Assembly (NCBI GenBank): GCA_950071955.1
Contig: CATMOC010000181.1
Coordinates: 1 to 7,256 of the forward strand
From: an uncultured Mesorhizobium sp.
Lineage (GTDB): Bacteria; Pseudomonadota; Alphaproteobacteria; Rhizobiales; Rhizobiaceae
Direction: 5' to 3'
Length of the DNA stretch: 7,256 nt
Shown: piece after piece, positions 6,834-7,256 of the stretch
How the letters are laid out: every line of letters starts with the position of its first letter
Position numbering within the stretch: position 1 is the first letter of the stretch
Program-made: the position numbers and the translations under genes
The notes under the pieces: model-generated
What the model was told of the DNA's origin: nothing
Databases searched by the model: none
What the model saw: only the letters and a program-made list of their open reading frames with translations

Positions 6834-6846
6834 TGAAACGTTTCAT
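6833..6846. promoter_or_regulatory. LacI/GalR-type operator palindrome
   Basis: ATGAAACGTTTCAT is a perfect 14-bp palindrome with the central CG and flanking A/T bases (GAAACGTTTC core) characteristic of LacI/GalR-family operators. It lies 172 bases upstream of the binding-protein ATG and abuts the -35 element of the candidate promoter. The inference is that a LacI-family regulator, responding to the transported compound or a derivative, controls the operon. No such regulator gene is in the window. Other families can also bind short palindromes, so the family assignment rests on sequence likeness alone. Confidence 0.55.
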
Positions 6847-6973
6847 GATTCTTGCGCAGACCGCTGCCGGCGCGTCCTGCCATCCTTCATCCGGACCCAA
6901 AGCGGGCTTAGGATGGACTGGCTCGGTCTGCGTCATGGTACCTGCTGTGACGTGTCCGGCGCATTCGTTGACA

Positions 6974-7060
6974 GGCGAAGCCAGCCCCGAACTGGCCGCG
7001 GCGATCTCCTCCGTTGACGGATCGATGGACGAATTCAAGGCGGCCTTTGAAGGTGAGTTC
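6974..7060 (+). pseudogene. Possible short remnant of an iron/manganese superoxide dismutase gene
   Basis: The plus-strand frame reads GEASPELAAAISSVDGSMDE followed by FKAAFEGEF. This lines up without gaps with the internal SOD stretch of the form GELAAAIxxxFGSxDxFKxxF, where ELAAAI, GS, D, FK and F match (from memory of the family). Nothing recognisable as SOD precedes or follows: no His-rich metal-binding N-terminus, no FGSGWAWL and no DVWEHAYY in any frame. If real, it is a fragment of a decayed gene. The match spans only about 20-25 residues and could be chance. Confidence 0.2.
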
Positions 7061-7180
7061 CTTCCTGTCGAACGCCTCCAGTTTGTCGCGCGATCGGGAC
7101 GCGCCAGAGCATTACGATCTCGCCGTCAAGCAACGACACGACCTCGGCGGCTGGTGTATGTCCATCCCGATAATGCACAC

Positions 7181-7213
7181 GGCTCCCTCCATCGTTGGTC
7201 ACGATAGGGAGCC
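7181..7213. repeat. Strong isolated inverted repeat (hairpin)
   Basis: GGCTCCCT (7181-7188) pairs with AGGGAGCC (7206-7213), and just inside, ATCGT (7191-7195) pairs with ACGAT (7201-7205). That makes a 13-bp stem with a two-base bulge (CC) and a five-base loop, TGGTC. No T-run follows on either strand, so it lacks the tail of an intrinsic terminator. It may be a transcript-end or stability structure for a gene to the right, a protein-binding site, or a copy of a dispersed palindromic repeat. Confidence 0.6.
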
Positions 7214-7256
7214 AGCGGACATCACGACAAATACGGATCCGCGCTCGCAGCGCATC

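Larger units (their letters stand above)
6661..7256. other. Upstream intergenic stretch without a convincing gene
   Basis: 596 bases. The 6660-side half carries the leader hairpin, candidate promoter and operator listed separately. In the right half several frames are open for 60-125 codons on both strands, but none has a recognisable domain, apart from the short SOD-like peptide near 6974-7060. A minus-strand frame is open from the right edge to a stop at 7035-7037; inside it a GTG at 7178 follows GGAGGGA, but the resulting 47-residue peptide is unrecognised and its putative ribosome site sits in the hairpin. The stretch may be a decayed gene region or a long regulatory gap. Confidence 0.5.

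Noticed and set aside
7035..7178. A 47-residue minus-strand ORF starting with GTG after GGAGGGA
   Set aside because: The peptide is not recognisable, its ribosome site lies within the 7181-7213 inverted repeat, and it is antisense to the SOD-like stretch; support is too thin to call it a gene.
1..7256. tRNA or rRNA genes, CRISPR arrays, insertion sequences
   Set aside because: No cloverleaf or rRNA-like stretch, no regularly spaced direct repeats, and no transposase motifs or flanking terminal repeats were seen on either strand.

Overview
The window is high-GC bacterial DNA with one co-directional gene cluster on the minus strand. It reads, in transcription order from high to low coordinates: periplasmic solute-binding protein, ABC permease B, ABC permease C, two family III CoA-transferases in tandem, and a crotonase-superfamily enzyme cut by the left edge of the window. 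A Tat-like signal peptide, Dpp/Opp-type transporter subunits and the codon use fit a Gram-negative proteobacterium, probably alpha or beta. That placement is inference, and no gene fixes the genus.

Layout. 6661-7256 is a 596-base stretch without a convincing gene. It holds a perfect 14-bp palindrome of the LacI/GalR operator type at 6833-6846. A sigma70-like promoter for the minus-strand cluster abuts the palindrome. The stretch also has a small leader hairpin, a strong isolated inverted repeat at 7181-7213, and a short plus-strand peptide that resembles an internal piece of iron/manganese superoxide dismutase. From 6660 down to about 3130 is a Dpp/Opp-type importer (binding protein and two permeases), with no ATPase gene in view. 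From 3098 to 640 lie two CaiB/BaiF-type CoA-transferases. From 575 to the edge is the crotonase.

The genes are packed as one operon. The permease pair and the CoA-transferase pair each share a 4-base ATGA stop/start overlap. The gaps at the other three junctions are 19, 31 and 64 bases. The simplest reading is an uptake-and-activation unit: the transporter brings in an organic acid or acid conjugate, the CoA-transferases make its CoA thioester, and the crotonase acts on that thioester. The substrate cannot be read from the sequence.

Three features set it apart from a routine peptide transporter operon. One CoA-transferase has Glu where the family's catalytic Asp should be, while its partner keeps the Asp, which suggests a heteromeric enzyme with one working subunit type. 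The crotonase lacks both glutamates of enoyl-CoA hydratase. The transporter's ATPases are absent from the position where they usually lie.
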